NCBI GenBank assembly: GCA_017620255.1
Contig: JAFZQU010000019.1
Location: 1 to 64,000, forward strand
From: Lachnospiraceae bacterium
Lineage (GTDB): Bacteria; Bacillota; Clostridia; Lachnospirales; Lachnospiraceae
Direction: 5' to 3'
Length of the DNA stretch: 64,000 nucleotides
The position numbers and the translations under genes are program-made. Under the pieces are notes generated by a model that was given only the letters and a program-made list of their open reading frames with translations, had not been told where the DNA came from and searched no databases. This document shows, in pieces, positions 52,901-61,230 of the stretch. Every line of letters begins with the position of its first letter. Within the stretch, counting starts at the first letter, position 1.

Positions 52901-53287
52901 CGCTCCTACAGCATCAAATACTCCTTTGTTTTCATAATCCCGGCGGTATCTTTTTAAAACACGCGTTACACCCTGCATGTCTTTGACAAGATAGATATCG
53001 GAATCTTTGCTTCGTAGATATTCTATGATTCCAAATATGTTTCCCGTCTCATCAACAGCCCTGTACACGTTTCGTCCGTTATTAACACCCGCCTGCTGAA
53101 TACTGTAAAGATGCTTCCCTGCCTTTATTCTGCGTATAACAGTCTGCTGTTTTTTTTCTTTTACGGAAGAGGAGGCGGCCGATTCCGGCGCAGACACCGG
53201 CATATACTCGGTCCTGCCTGCTTCCCGGGCAGGCATATATTCAGTTTTGCCGCCTTCCGGCACCGGCATATATTCAGTCTTATTCAT
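49949..53287 (-). CDS. Membrane Ser/Thr protein kinase with TEYMP repeats
   Basis: 1112 residues. The N terminus has three repeats, KTEYMP, KTEYMP and RTEYMP, at residues 3, 14 and 25. The kinase domain is at about 60-345: a candidate lysine in RVLKRYRR, LVHRDIKPENIM near 205, IIDFDAAAL near 225 (DFD in place of DFG), and TPQYAPPE. Residues 350-880 are a large helical region I do not recognise. A membrane segment lies near 893-915, then an outside domain of 195 residues. It overlaps the AAA+ gene by 4 bp. Probable target motifs are its own TEY repeats, read by the FHA protein of the same operon. The kinase-membrane-outside layout recalls EssB, but EssB is a short pseudokinase. Confidence 0.9.
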   Translation of the reverse strand: MNKTEYMPVPEGGKTEYMPAREAGRTEYMPVSAPESAASSSVKEKKQQTVIRRIKAGKHLYSIQQAGVNNGRNVYRAVDETGNIFGIIEYLRSKDSDIYLVKDMQGVTRVLKRYRRDYENKGVFDAVGAYLQRSRNPGVSRLQEFGEMQEIDELGNPSSTARWYFVFPQYKPIRQRPDDTTFVKWVGILNEALHEIHTDGNLVHRDIKPENIMLDPATDLPVIIDFDAAALLDQKAGGLDYAETNGAFLTPQYAPPETRNESSGYAEPASDYFSFGVTLTEIYSGMNLLRQSLFKDARDLNRQVLYDEITFPASVETNPNVLNLVKALMCYKSRERAGYEEVVSWLSDPGTFVHQKYRSPIMGFHYEIGDRQFDSPEALAVYFSTNNYDCILQWENGGLFRYAEKIRDDYKPLYDGLFEIKREYENKSREQGAPEGRELQPWQKAFVYAIIRVLDPYADFAWDDVIYPYDQIRNASDAIVKDVLSSGHQFDALFENDIVFRYRLRLGQDASDRKLRDHLNDISGFAETEMKKLLYAEALSPGTLVRILGKGKFNSVKAFVTQYMMTLRKDIVNGGIDSAMQCFYADGKPRSAFASFVQFCNHTYVFDALFVCGGYGEGYRKLLAPKNKGQILMKDIFRAITVVAAFCEDRAAFANEVLSSGQGILGYFLWHIRKSEHNGLFVGYGELACQNLNQIHEAENTYNKIVYERKSPAMWRTLGEFFTNLKDRLDIFYDFLVFDDARKKAYLDQTVPKDNYIICIKDGIMIYRFFDSFRIVSLAQEALGENGKGLCIESEPVAYADDDILQGTQQESTEGQPEEPDDWNKEDCTAYDIAMYMIPLFQKQKPVSQEPLSAPQESHPEPAGSKPPLRSAQDSFSSSSSAHPTSPKKKRKNKVIWILVGIFVAFGIVSGIKEKIAEEKAADQATGQILYEGEAAETQMSDAEPNEDREDSYSAKNTPMIDFSKYYVSEESFLETYRDHLRNEVAPNVENGNYYKIVYGERNESDGWIAYDIISEEGNAHIGQIGFQKDTDGSIQTVTMLSDTTALPTILISLLRPNTPMDRIVSFVKDLGPDDPNVGFVHYDSLYYRMTYHENAGTYVTIITINQAYLGN

Positions 53288-55197
53288 ACGATTATCTCAG
53301 GCACCCCGTTGCTATCCAGACCCTTTATCTCCCTGATCACAAGATCGCCTTCACGAAACTCACTGTCAAATACGTAAGTGGAAAGTGGTGTGATAAAGCA
53401 TTCTTCCACTACGTTGCCCACACCGCGTCCCCCTTGTATTCTGGCTCTTTCCACTGCCATGGAGCATAATTTTGTAAGTGTGCTTTCATCTGCAAACCGA
53501 ATCCGTATTCCTTTTTCCGCAAGGATCTGAACCGTCTTATTAATCTGCGCCTGAAAAATCTCACGGGCAGCCTCTTCGGATATAAAATTGAACACAATCA
53601 GATTGTTTCCGATTCGGTTCAGTACTTCAGGCTTTCCAATTTCATGAAAATAGTTTTCTATCTCGGTCTTGACCCGCCCTCTTACTTGTGTTTCCGACAT
53701 CTCCGCAGTCACGATCTGTTTCTTCTCTCCGAGAACGTTTTTATAAATCCCGAGGTTGCTCGTGAAAACGATCAGACACTCCGAAAAATAGACGGTATTT
53801 CCCTGTCCGTCCGTCATACGTCCGTCTTCCAGGATTTGCAGGAACTTGTCCCAGATGGTCGGCGATGCCTTCTCTATCTCATCAAAAAGCAGAAGAGAAA
53901 ACGGATGCTCCTTGATCGTATTGGTAAGCTGTCCGCCCGCCTCATATCCCACATATCCGGGAGGCGCACCAAACAGTTTCTGTGCGGCATGGCTTTCGGA
54001 ATATTCGCTCATATCAAATCTCCTGCATTCATTTTCGTTTCCGAAAAGCAACTCTGCCAAAGCTTTTGCCATTTCTGTTTTTCCCGTTCCGGTCGGCCCT
54101 GCAAAAAACAGGATCCCTTTCGGTTTTGAAAACGAACTGTGGGTGAGACTGGAAAAACCGCTTTTTGCTCTCTTAACCACAGCCACACAGCGTTTTACGG
54201 CATCATCCTGTCCTTTGACACGCGCCATGATCTGTGCTTCCGCGGTCTTAAGTCTGGGACTTTCGATATCATCCCACGGATTCTCCTTGATTCCGTATTT
54301 ATATAGTGCGACAATATCCGATATTTTATGCAGTCCCGTTTCAGGTTTGCGTTTCAGTTCCCATATGCCCCTTAGGTCCAATACGGTCATATCTTCCGTG
54401 ATGTCGATAAAGTGCTTGATCTCATTTTCATCGTTCACATCATCTGCAAATCGGTCCCGATAGGTTTCTACGTACATTTCACGCACCGATCTGCCGGGGA
54501 TGGAAATACTGATGTCTTTTACATTTGGATTATTCAGATAAAACCATGTCGGAATATCATTGATCTTATCAGCAACCATCAGCAGATGATTTTGGTATAT
54601 AACACCGTCGATCAGTCTCTTTTGCGCTCTTAGTCCCGCATACATCAGTTGTGTGAAGATCATGTTTTCATTGATGTTCATCCGTGCAGGATCTGTGATC
54701 GCGCGGGAAGCAAAATTCACACAGATCACAGTCGGACTGACAGGATCTGTGATCAGAAGCTTTATGATTTCAGAAGCGATCTCCATAGAACATTCCAGTT
54801 TTCTCTCACCGGCACCGTCATTCTCCACTGAAACCTTGTTCTTTTCCGCGTTCACAATCTCCTGATAGCCTGCTGACATCCGCCGGAAGGTTTCGGCATT
54901 TTTTGAATCCGCCGGTTCATCATCCATAGACGCTATAATGTCCCGGAATATTTCTATCATGTCTTTGTTCAGTCCGGTAAACCCATTTACCAGATCATAA
55001 AAACAGATCCGGTATCCTTTTTCATGCGCGAATTTTGTCAGGAACCGGTCAAGGTTGAGAAAGTCGACCCGTTCAACGCCATTCTTTTCAGATACATAAG
55101 GATATTCATCATAAATATTCCCTTCGAAGATCAATGTATCCTTGATATCAAAAAAACACTCCAGTTCCCTGATCCATTTAGGCATATTCCTCTTCAT
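53284..55197 (-). CDS. Clp/Hsp100-like AAA+ ATPase with degenerate first module
   Basis: 637 residues. Residues 1-320 look like an AAA+ module without a P-loop, keeping strands such as TVICVNFASRAITD and a sensor-like LLMVADKINDIPTWFYL. Residues about 320-637 are an active Clp D2-type module: GPTGTGKTEMAKALAELLF near 366, the pore loop GAPPGYVGYEAGG, LLLFDEIEKASP near 436, VFTSNLG, and a C-terminal small domain. There is no N-terminal Clp domain, M-domain or ClpP loop. It should thread or remodel a protein. It lies between the radical SAM gene (20-bp overlap) and the kinase gene (4-bp overlap). Confidence 0.9.
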   Translation of the reverse strand: MKRNMPKWIRELECFFDIKDTLIFEGNIYDEYPYVSEKNGVERVDFLNLDRFLTKFAHEKGYRICFYDLVNGFTGLNKDMIEIFRDIIASMDDEPADSKNAETFRRMSAGYQEIVNAEKNKVSVENDGAGERKLECSMEIASEIIKLLITDPVSPTVICVNFASRAITDPARMNINENMIFTQLMYAGLRAQKRLIDGVIYQNHLLMVADKINDIPTWFYLNNPNVKDISISIPGRSVREMYVETYRDRFADDVNDENEIKHFIDITEDMTVLDLRGIWELKRKPETGLHKISDIVALYKYGIKENPWDDIESPRLKTAEAQIMARVKGQDDAVKRCVAVVKRAKSGFSSLTHSSFSKPKGILFFAGPTGTGKTEMAKALAELLFGNENECRRFDMSEYSESHAAQKLFGAPPGYVGYEAGGQLTNTIKEHPFSLLLFDEIEKASPTIWDKFLQILEDGRMTDGQGNTVYFSECLIVFTSNLGIYKNVLGEKKQIVTAEMSETQVRGRVKTEIENYFHEIGKPEVLNRIGNNLIVFNFISEEAAREIFQAQINKTVQILAEKGIRIRFADESTLTKLCSMAVERARIQGGRGVGNVVEECFITPLSTYVFDSEFREGDLVIREIKGLDSNGVPEIIV

Positions 55198-55780
55198 TCT
55201 GGCTGATCCCTCCTGACCGGTTGTGAATTCCGACTGATATTAAACTGTTTCCATAAAAAACATTTTCGATGATCCTGCCCTGTTGCATGTATGCTTCATA
55301 CAAAGACAGAAAAGATTCGTTCTCAAAAACGATCTCCTGATTTGAAGAAGCAACCAGAGCAGTCTTATTGTCGTTTGCTTCATCCTGATACGGACCTGTT
55401 ATCAAAACAGAGGCAAAAGATCTGCATATAGCGATTGCCGGTTCTGTTTTTTCCATGTGTTCCAATTCTGTGTTTGTATATCCGCTGAAGATCAGAATAT
55501 CATCTGAGTATTTCTTCATTTCAGGAAGAAAACGCGTCAGCGCTTCTGCCTGATCAAACGGCTCTCCTCCAGTCAACGTAAACCCGTCAATTTCCCGGCC
55601 TTCAAACGCCTTCAGCACATTTGAAAAAGTCCGCAGATTCATCTCCTTTGACAGATCAAACTCTCTCAATTCCGGATTTGCGCATCCCACGCAATTTTTA
55701 CTGCATCCAACCGTCCAGATCACGATCCTTTTGCCGGGTCCCAATGCCCGAATGGGATAAAGGATCCTGTCGATCAACAT
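55178..55780 (-). CDS. Radical SAM protein of the NrdG (activase) type
   Basis: 200 residues. CSKNCVGCANPEL near residue 26 provides the Cx3Cx2C cluster motif, preceded by RIVIWTVG. FTLTGGEPFDQAEALTRFLPEMK near 67 is the GGE region that binds S-adenosylmethionine. It is longer at the C terminus than NrdG (about 155 residues) and has no NrdD partner here. It may activate a glycyl radical protein elsewhere, or modify a protein of this operon. The pairing with a kinase, FHA and AAA+ ATPase is unusual. Confidence 0.88.
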   Translation of the reverse strand: MLIDRILYPIRALGPGKRIVIWTVGCSKNCVGCANPELREFDLSKEMNLRTFSNVLKAFEGREIDGFTLTGGEPFDQAEALTRFLPEMKKYSDDILIFSGYTNTELEHMEKTEPAIAICRSFASVLITGPYQDEANDNKTALVASSNQEIVFENESFLSLYEAYMQQGRIIENVFYGNSLISVGIHNRSGGISQNEEEYA

Positions 55781-56394
55781 AGACTAACCTCAAATGTGAT
55801 ATCCGCAAAACAGATCCGATCACCGTTTTTCAATTCGACCCATTCTCCAGGGCGCAATGTTCTGTCATTTACCCTGGTTCCGTTGGTACTGGAATCTTTT
55901 ACACGGATGCTGTGTTTTTCAACACTGATATGTGCATGTTCACGGCTCACATACCGGCATGTGCTGAAATACTCCGCATCTACATCTCCTTCTTTACCAA
56001 TTATATGCTCTCCCTCATTTATGGAGATGCACCTTTTTTCTTTTTCGTTTACCAGCTTTAATACCGTTCCCGCATCCCCGGTTTCCTGTACCGTCTCTCC
56101 CGCCGGGTTTTGGAATCCTTCCGCCCTTTCATATTTGATATCATCCTCTGTTGCATTTCTGATATCGTCCTGATCGCAGGCTCTGCAGTATCTTATATCT
56201 CCTGCCGACTGTCCCTTCCCCAGCGGATTTTTAGCTCTGCAGACCGGACAGATAAGATATCTCTCTTCAGAGTATGCACTCTCATCAATAAGAGCAGGTG
56301 CAACCATGATCAGATTAAAACCACATGATCTGCAAACATCTGCACTTGCCTGATTATTCTGTTTACATTTTGGACAGACCTTTACCATGTTCAT
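55774..56394 (-). CDS. Double zinc-ribbon FHA protein
   Basis: 206 residues. Two zinc ribbons lie at the N terminus (CPKCKQNN with CRSCGFN; CPVCRAKN with CRACDQ). A linker of about 30 residues leads to an FHA domain near 110-206: HIIGKEGDVDAEYF, CRYVSREHAHI with the conserved Ser-x-x-His, and DSSTNGTRVND. It should read phosphothreonine, most simply on the TEYMP repeats of the kinase two genes away. It overlaps the neighbouring genes by 4 and 7 bp. Confidence 0.92.
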   Translation of the reverse strand: MNMVKVCPKCKQNNQASADVCRSCGFNLIMVAPALIDESAYSEERYLICPVCRAKNPLGKGQSAGDIRYCRACDQDDIRNATEDDIKYERAEGFQNPAGETVQETGDAGTVLKLVNEKEKRCISINEGEHIIGKEGDVDAEYFSTCRYVSREHAHISVEKHSIRVKDSSTNGTRVNDRTLRPGEWVELKNGDRICFADITFEVSLC

Positions 56395-57941
56395 AACTCT
56401 CTCTCCATATATCCTGCATTTTTGCCGACATTTTCCATATATCTCCGAACATCCTCATTGCCTGAAGGAACCAGATCCCAGATTCGGCCAAAGGAATATC
56501 TTTTCCTTTTTTTGTCTCTGTTTGCACTGATTGGAATATTCTTTGCAGTATCTGCAGACACAGGCGTACAAATCTCACTCTCGATATGGATTCCTTTCTG
56601 CTCAAGTTCTGTTTTGATCTCCGGATAGATCCTGCACAATTCTCCCTGATTTCTGACCAGTTTTTCCGTTTCCTCGGGCGTAGGAGGATGTTCTCCGTCC
56701 CCCACAACCTCGATCATAATCATGTCATCATTCAGGGAAGCTCTGATATTCACGTTTTCTTCATTTTCAAAGATCAGGCTGCCGAGTTTCTTCTGTTCGT
56801 CAACTGTGGTGGTGCAGACCGAAGTATACCCTTTTGTCCGCATAACCTCCGTAATGGTTTCCTCCATATACTCCCGCAACATTCTTTCCATCGCAGCTTC
56901 CCGAAGCTCTTTTACACGCTCCGCCAGCTCTTCAATTTCCATACTGCAGGGTTCTTCCGACGTCAGTTCCAGCATTCTTGCATATGTCAGATATTCGGCC
57001 TCCAGCGATCCCCGCTCCGTCATTCTTTCCGTTCGTGCCACCCTTCTTGCGGCGATCATACAATTCAAGGAATTATAGTTCATTTCAAGACGGTTCAGGA
57101 TTGCCTTTTTCCCGTTTTGGGAAAAGAACTCATTATTGTCTGACAGATTTTCCAGATCTGCTTTCAGATTCTGCAAGAGTTCCTTTTCCCTCTCATCAAA
57201 GCCAAGTTCCTGCAAAATAGATTCCATATCACTTTTGATCATATCGATTTTTGCCTGCTCCGATATGGTGAAGCAGGTTTGGCGTGGCTTTGCTTTCTCA
57301 TGTAGGGTGGAAGTTCGGTCAAACACCTCCCATTCTTCCGTCTCCTCCAATTCAATCCGCTCAGCTAGTGATTCCCTGTATTGTTCTGATTCCATCTCGT
57401 AATCACTCGCATTCTTTTCGTAGGTTTTCCGTTCCAGTGCTTTTCTTTGCGCTTTCTTTTCAGCTATTCTCTTTTCAACTTCTTTTTGCCTTTCATACGC
57501 CTCTTCTTCCGAGTGTTTTATAATCTCGTCGAGATACTGCATGGTTTCTGAAATTTCTTTGATGAAACGTTCCTTTATACGCGGTAACAGTTCAACCACA
57601 CGTACCAGCCTCGTATTGATCTCTGCAGTTTCAGCATGCTCGACAATCTCTTTGTCAATGATCTCCCGTCGTAATTCAGCTGCATACCTATTCTTTATTA
57701 TCTGCAGTTTTCGCAAAGCATCACGAGTTTCTTTTTGTTTTGGCGTTCCCATTTGCGTGATTGATGACCGGATCTGTTCATCATATCGTTCAAACCAGCC
57801 GATCTCATTTTGTACATCAGAATTGACACCGTCTATTAGCGGTGAAAAATAGGCAACTTTCCCAATAGTCATCATGATCCTTGCATTGATCAGCCGTTCA
57901 ATCGGATCGGTTGTCACATGCATCAGTTTAGGACCGCTCAT
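56391..57941 (-). CDS. Coiled-coil protein of the kinase/AAA+ operon
   Basis: 516 residues, not recognised. It begins MSGPKLMHVTTDPIERLINAR. A long Glu/Lys/Arg-rich coiled coil spans about residues 60-200 (EEEAYERQKEVEKRIAEKKA), a second helical region lies near 235-370, and a small alpha/beta region near 380-450 (VNIRASLNDDMIMIEVVGDG) precedes a basic tail. It has no membrane segment. It is the first gene of the operon, with AGGAAAG upstream. It may be the structural or substrate-like partner of the AAA+ ATPase. The inverted repeat TGACC/GGTCA at 57958-57974 lies just before it. Confidence 0.82.
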   Translation of the reverse strand: MSGPKLMHVTTDPIERLINARIMMTIGKVAYFSPLIDGVNSDVQNEIGWFERYDEQIRSSITQMGTPKQKETRDALRKLQIIKNRYAAELRREIIDKEIVEHAETAEINTRLVRVVELLPRIKERFIKEISETMQYLDEIIKHSEEEAYERQKEVEKRIAEKKAQRKALERKTYEKNASDYEMESEQYRESLAERIELEETEEWEVFDRTSTLHEKAKPRQTCFTISEQAKIDMIKSDMESILQELGFDEREKELLQNLKADLENLSDNNEFFSQNGKKAILNRLEMNYNSLNCMIAARRVARTERMTERGSLEAEYLTYARMLELTSEEPCSMEIEELAERVKELREAAMERMLREYMEETITEVMRTKGYTSVCTTTVDEQKKLGSLIFENEENVNIRASLNDDMIMIEVVGDGEHPPTPEETEKLVRNQGELCRIYPEIKTELEQKGIHIESEICTPVSADTAKNIPISANRDKKRKRYSFGRIWDLVPSGNEDVRRYMENVGKNAGYMEREL

Positions 57942-57979
57942 TTATCGTTCACTTTCCTGACCGTATACGGGTCATATAC

Positions 57980-60184
57980 TTATTCAAATTTTAAATTTAC
58001 GTTCTGATCCCCGGCCGTGAATATATACTCACCCGGCAAGAATATGCGTTTACCTGTCTCAAGCACCGTGGTCAGGCTCCATACACTGACGGGCAGCGTT
58101 ACGGTCTTCTCTTCGCCGCGTTTCAGCGCCACTCTTCTGAATGCGCACAGGCTCTTTACAGGCTGGTTTGCCGGATCGAGTGCAGCGGTAATGGTGGCAT
58201 CCGACAGGTCGTTTTCCTTCTTTTCCGCCGGACATTTATCGACGTATGCAAGGATCACTTCTTCTGCGTCAAGATCACCCACGTTCTTTACGGTCACGGT
58301 AAGGGTGACCGCAGGCCTTTGCATGGCGAAATAGTCACAGTCCGAAACAGGAACTGTATCCTGTGTGATCTTACCTGACAGGGCATACGTAAAGTGGGTG
58401 TAACTCAAGCCGTATCCGAACGGGTAGAGCACCTCTCCCCGGAAATAACGGTAGGTGCGGTTTTTCATCGAATAGTCCTCAAAATCAGGCTGCTCACCGT
58501 CTTTGTAGAATGTGACCGGAAGTCTGCCGGATGGGCTCACTTTGCCGAAGAGCACATCCGCAAGCGCGATGCCGCCGCGTTCGCCCGAATACCAGCAGGT
58601 TAAGATCGCAGCCGCGTCCCCCTTAAGAAAAGACAGGTCGATCGCGGAACCCGCGTTCAATACCACGATCACTTTTTTGCCTGCTGCTTTTGCAGTTTTC
58701 ATCACGCATTCGGCAAGCCTTAACTGGGAAGCGGGAAGCAGAAGGGAAGTCTTGTCGCCTGATGCGAACATGTTTCCGGTATCGCCTTCTTCACCCTCGA
58801 TCGTGGCATCCAGACCGAGACAGAGGATCGTGACATCGGAATGCATAACAACCGCAGCCGCTTCCGAAAGCCGGTCATCCGGTTTTGCAAGGTCGCTTGT
58901 TCCGTCCATGTACAGGTGTGCACCGAGCGAGTACAGGATCCTGCCGGCAAACCCTCTGCGGATCCCCTCCAGATTGGTCACATATTCGGATGCCGATCCG
59001 TTGTAATTGCCTTCCAGCACGCTTACCAGATCGGCTGTCGGACCGATCACGCCGATCGTTTCCAACTTTGCCGCATCAAGCGGCAGTGTCCCGTCGTTTT
59101 GCAAAAGCACGATCGACCTTCTTGCTGCCGTAAGCGCCAGTCCGGCATGTTCTTTTGTATCGTTTTCAAGGTAGGAGATCGCATCATAGACTGCCGTTTT
59201 TTCCATGGCAGCAGCGTCGCTTCTCTCAAGGATCCCAAGTTTCATCCGGGTCTTCATGAGCCGTTCGCAGGCTTTTCGCATCTGCGCTTCCGTGATAAGT
59301 CCGTCTTTGAGTGCGCCGAGAATGCAAAGATAGGTATCGCCACAGTTCAGATCACAGCCCGCGTTCAGCGCGAGCGCCGCGGACTGTGCCGGTGTGTTTG
59401 TGATCTTATGATTTTCATGAAAATCCTTTATCGCCCAGCAGTCGGAAACGAAATGTCCCGTGAACCCCCATTCGCCGCGCAGTTTCTCTTCGATCAGGGT
59501 TTTGGAGCCGCAGCACGGTTCCCCGTTGGTACGGTTGTAGGCACCCATGACCGCCTCGACTTTTCCTTCTTTCACAGCTGCTTCAAAAGCCGGAAGGTAG
59601 GTCTCTTCCATGTCTTTGGCAGTGGCCCTTGCATCAAAAGAATGCCGCTTGCTCTCAGGTCCGGAATGTACCGCATAATGCTTCGCGCAGGCCGCAACCT
59701 TCAGGGTGTCAAGCGTCGTGCCCTCCGCATCTTCCGCATAGTTCTCAAGCCCCTGGAGCCCTTTGATAAAAGCCACGCCGAGACGGCTCGTCAGATACGG
59801 GTCTTCGCCGTAGGTCTCATGGCCTCTTCCCCATCTCTGGTCACGGAAGATATTGATGTTCGGAGACCACATGGTCAGACCTTTATAGATATCCCTGTCA
59901 TTTAAGGACGACTGCATATTGTATTTTGCCCTGGCTTCCGTTGCGATCACTTCCGCGATCTTTGTCAGCAGGTCCTCATCAAACATGGCGGCCAGTCCGA
60001 TCGCCTGCGGAAAGACCGTGGCCGTACCGGCTCTTGCGACACCGTGCAGAGCCTCGTTCCACCAGTTATAGGCAGGCACATGCAGTCTTTCTACAGCTTC
60101 CGCATCATACTTCAGCTGCTTTGCGACTTCTTCGATCGTCATTTTGGCGACGAGTGCCCTTGCATCTTCTGTCAGGTTTGCCAT
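57980..60184 (-). CDS. Glycoside hydrolase family 3, beta-xylosidase-like
   Basis: 734 residues from the ATG at 60184, which has AGGGAGG five bases upstream. The GH3 N domain has YNWWNEALHGVARAG near residue 37, a pattern typical of xylosidase or arabinosidase subgroups, then WSPNINIFRDQRWGRGHETYGEDPYL and the nucleophile Asp in HFVSDCWAI. The second domain and a fibronectin-III-like end (TLTVTVKNVGDLDAEEVILAYV) are complete. There is no signal peptide, so it acts in the cytoplasm on imported oligosaccharides. Array 2 lies 178 bp upstream of its start. Confidence 0.93.
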   Translation of the reverse strand: MANLTEDARALVAKMTIEEVAKQLKYDAEAVERLHVPAYNWWNEALHGVARAGTATVFPQAIGLAAMFDEDLLTKIAEVIATEARAKYNMQSSLNDRDIYKGLTMWSPNINIFRDQRWGRGHETYGEDPYLTSRLGVAFIKGLQGLENYAEDAEGTTLDTLKVAACAKHYAVHSGPESKRHSFDARATAKDMEETYLPAFEAAVKEGKVEAVMGAYNRTNGEPCCGSKTLIEEKLRGEWGFTGHFVSDCWAIKDFHENHKITNTPAQSAALALNAGCDLNCGDTYLCILGALKDGLITEAQMRKACERLMKTRMKLGILERSDAAAMEKTAVYDAISYLENDTKEHAGLALTAARRSIVLLQNDGTLPLDAAKLETIGVIGPTADLVSVLEGNYNGSASEYVTNLEGIRRGFAGRILYSLGAHLYMDGTSDLAKPDDRLSEAAAVVMHSDVTILCLGLDATIEGEEGDTGNMFASGDKTSLLLPASQLRLAECVMKTAKAAGKKVIVVLNAGSAIDLSFLKGDAAAILTCWYSGERGGIALADVLFGKVSPSGRLPVTFYKDGEQPDFEDYSMKNRTYRYFRGEVLYPFGYGLSYTHFTYALSGKITQDTVPVSDCDYFAMQRPAVTLTVTVKNVGDLDAEEVILAYVDKCPAEKKENDLSDATITAALDPANQPVKSLCAFRRVALKRGEEKTVTLPVSVWSLTTVLETGKRIFLPGEYIFTAGDQNVNLKFE

Positions 60185-60361
60185 ATTTCCTCCCTGATCC
60201 ATATGATCGTTTTATTTTCTATAAATCTATCATATTTTCAGCGTTTTTTGAAGTAAAACATGCACGGGAATCCATAGGAAATTCGCTTTTGCTTTCCTGT
60301 TATGGGGTCGGGTGGAAAGCAGGATGGGAATTATGATCTGAATTATGATCTGCCGGCACGG

Positions 60362-60700
60362 CTACGTGTAGATTTGCCTTTCCTGCTCATTTTACACGTA
60401 GTCTCAGCTTGAAATCCGGGATTGACTACGTGTAGATTTGTCATATCCTCTCATTTCACACGTAGTCTCAGCTTGAAATCTCGGAATAACTACGTGTAGA
60501 TTTGTCATATCCTCTCATTTCACACGTAGTCTCAGCCTGAATTCCGGGAATTATTACGTGTGATTTTGCCATATTCCCAAAAGTTACACGTAGTCCCAAC
60601 ACAGAATACGTAAATGACTACGTGTAAAACCATCAATATAATAAAAAATACACGTAGCCGCCCGGAAAACCGGCCCAAAACCACGTGTAAAGCATAAAAA
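60362..60700. repeat. Periodic inverted-repeat array 2 (CTACGTGTAG / TACACGTAG)
   Basis: Eleven half-sites alternate in orientation, starting at 60362, 60392, 60426, 60456, 60490, 60520, 60554, 60594, 60628, 60658 and 60691; the last has no partner. Loops are 20 bp, except one of 30 bp, and linkers are 24 bp (the last 23). Half-sites are nearly the same as in array 1, but the loops and linkers are different sequences. It fills most of the 60185-60758 gap, between the GH3 start and the terminator of the 84-residue gene. The remaining 60185-60361 stretch shows no clear gene. Confidence 0.93.
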
Positions 60701-60728
60701 CCTAAAGCAAATAAAACCCCCGCCACGC

Positions 60729-60760
60729 AAAAGACCGGCCAAAACACAGGCCGGTCTTTT
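60729..60760 (-). terminator. Terminator of the 84-residue gene
   Basis: AAAAGACCGGCC pairs perfectly with GGCCGGTCTTTT around an eight-base loop. Its upstream arm on the minus strand overlaps the stop codon at 60759, and four T follow the second arm. Confidence 0.85.
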
Positions 60761-61013
60761 AGCTGTACTGCTTCATTTTGACTTCCGTACGAAACGGTTT
60801 GGCCGCTCTCGTATATCCGGTAGCGTAGTACTGGATCTCGCCGCCGCCAAGTTTCGCACTCTCCTCCTCGAGTTTTCCTGCGAACAACCCCTTAGTTACT
60901 TTCTTTTTCGCGCTGGACTCTTCTCTTTTCTTTTTGTCCGGATTACTGTGCGCCACGCCGGACACGATGGCGATGGTGGGCTGCTGATACAGCTCCTGCA
61001 ATGCATATGTCAT
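60759..61013 (-). CDS. Small hypothetical protein, 84 aa
   Basis: From the ATG at 61013 with AAGGAGGG upstream. It begins MTYALQELYQQPTIAIVSGV. A central Lys/Glu-rich part (PDKKKREESSAKKKVTKG) is followed by GGGEIQYYATGYTRAAKPFRTEVKM. No membrane segment or Cys is seen. It stands alone with its own terminator. The family is not recognised. Confidence 0.75.
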   Translation of the reverse strand: MTYALQELYQQPTIAIVSGVAHSNPDKKKREESSAKKKVTKGLFAGKLEEESAKLGGGEIQYYATGYTRAAKPFRTEVKMKQYS

Positions 61014-61230
61014 AGTTCCCTCCTTGGAACACGTCCGCACCCGACCGTGCGGATCCATGTTTAAAGCGTCCGGTTTTCATTAACCACTCCACTACATGCA
61101 ACATATGAATCCTATATGAATCCTTTCATTTACTATATCGGCATTTTTACAGTAAACATAACACTTTTTTACACAGAAACGCAGATTCTTTAAGCCCTTG
61201 TAAAATCTGTCAAAAATAGCGTTATTTCGG

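Noticed and set aside
53284-55197. ClpB or ClpC chaperone
   Set aside because: There is no Clp N domain, no M-domain and no P-loop in the first module, so only the second module is Clp-like.
55178-55780. Anaerobic ribonucleotide reductase activase (NrdG)
   Set aside because: The cluster motif fits, but the protein is longer, there is no nrdD nearby, and the operon partners are unrelated to nucleotide metabolism.
57958-57974. Operator TGACC-GTATACG-GGTCA as a firm feature
   Set aside because: It is a single short inverted repeat with no second copy and no regulator next to it, so it is mentioned only in the coiled-coil gene entry.
60362-60700. Series of transcription terminators
   Set aside because: The hairpins have 20-base loops, the stems lack GC-rich closure and no T-tracts follow.
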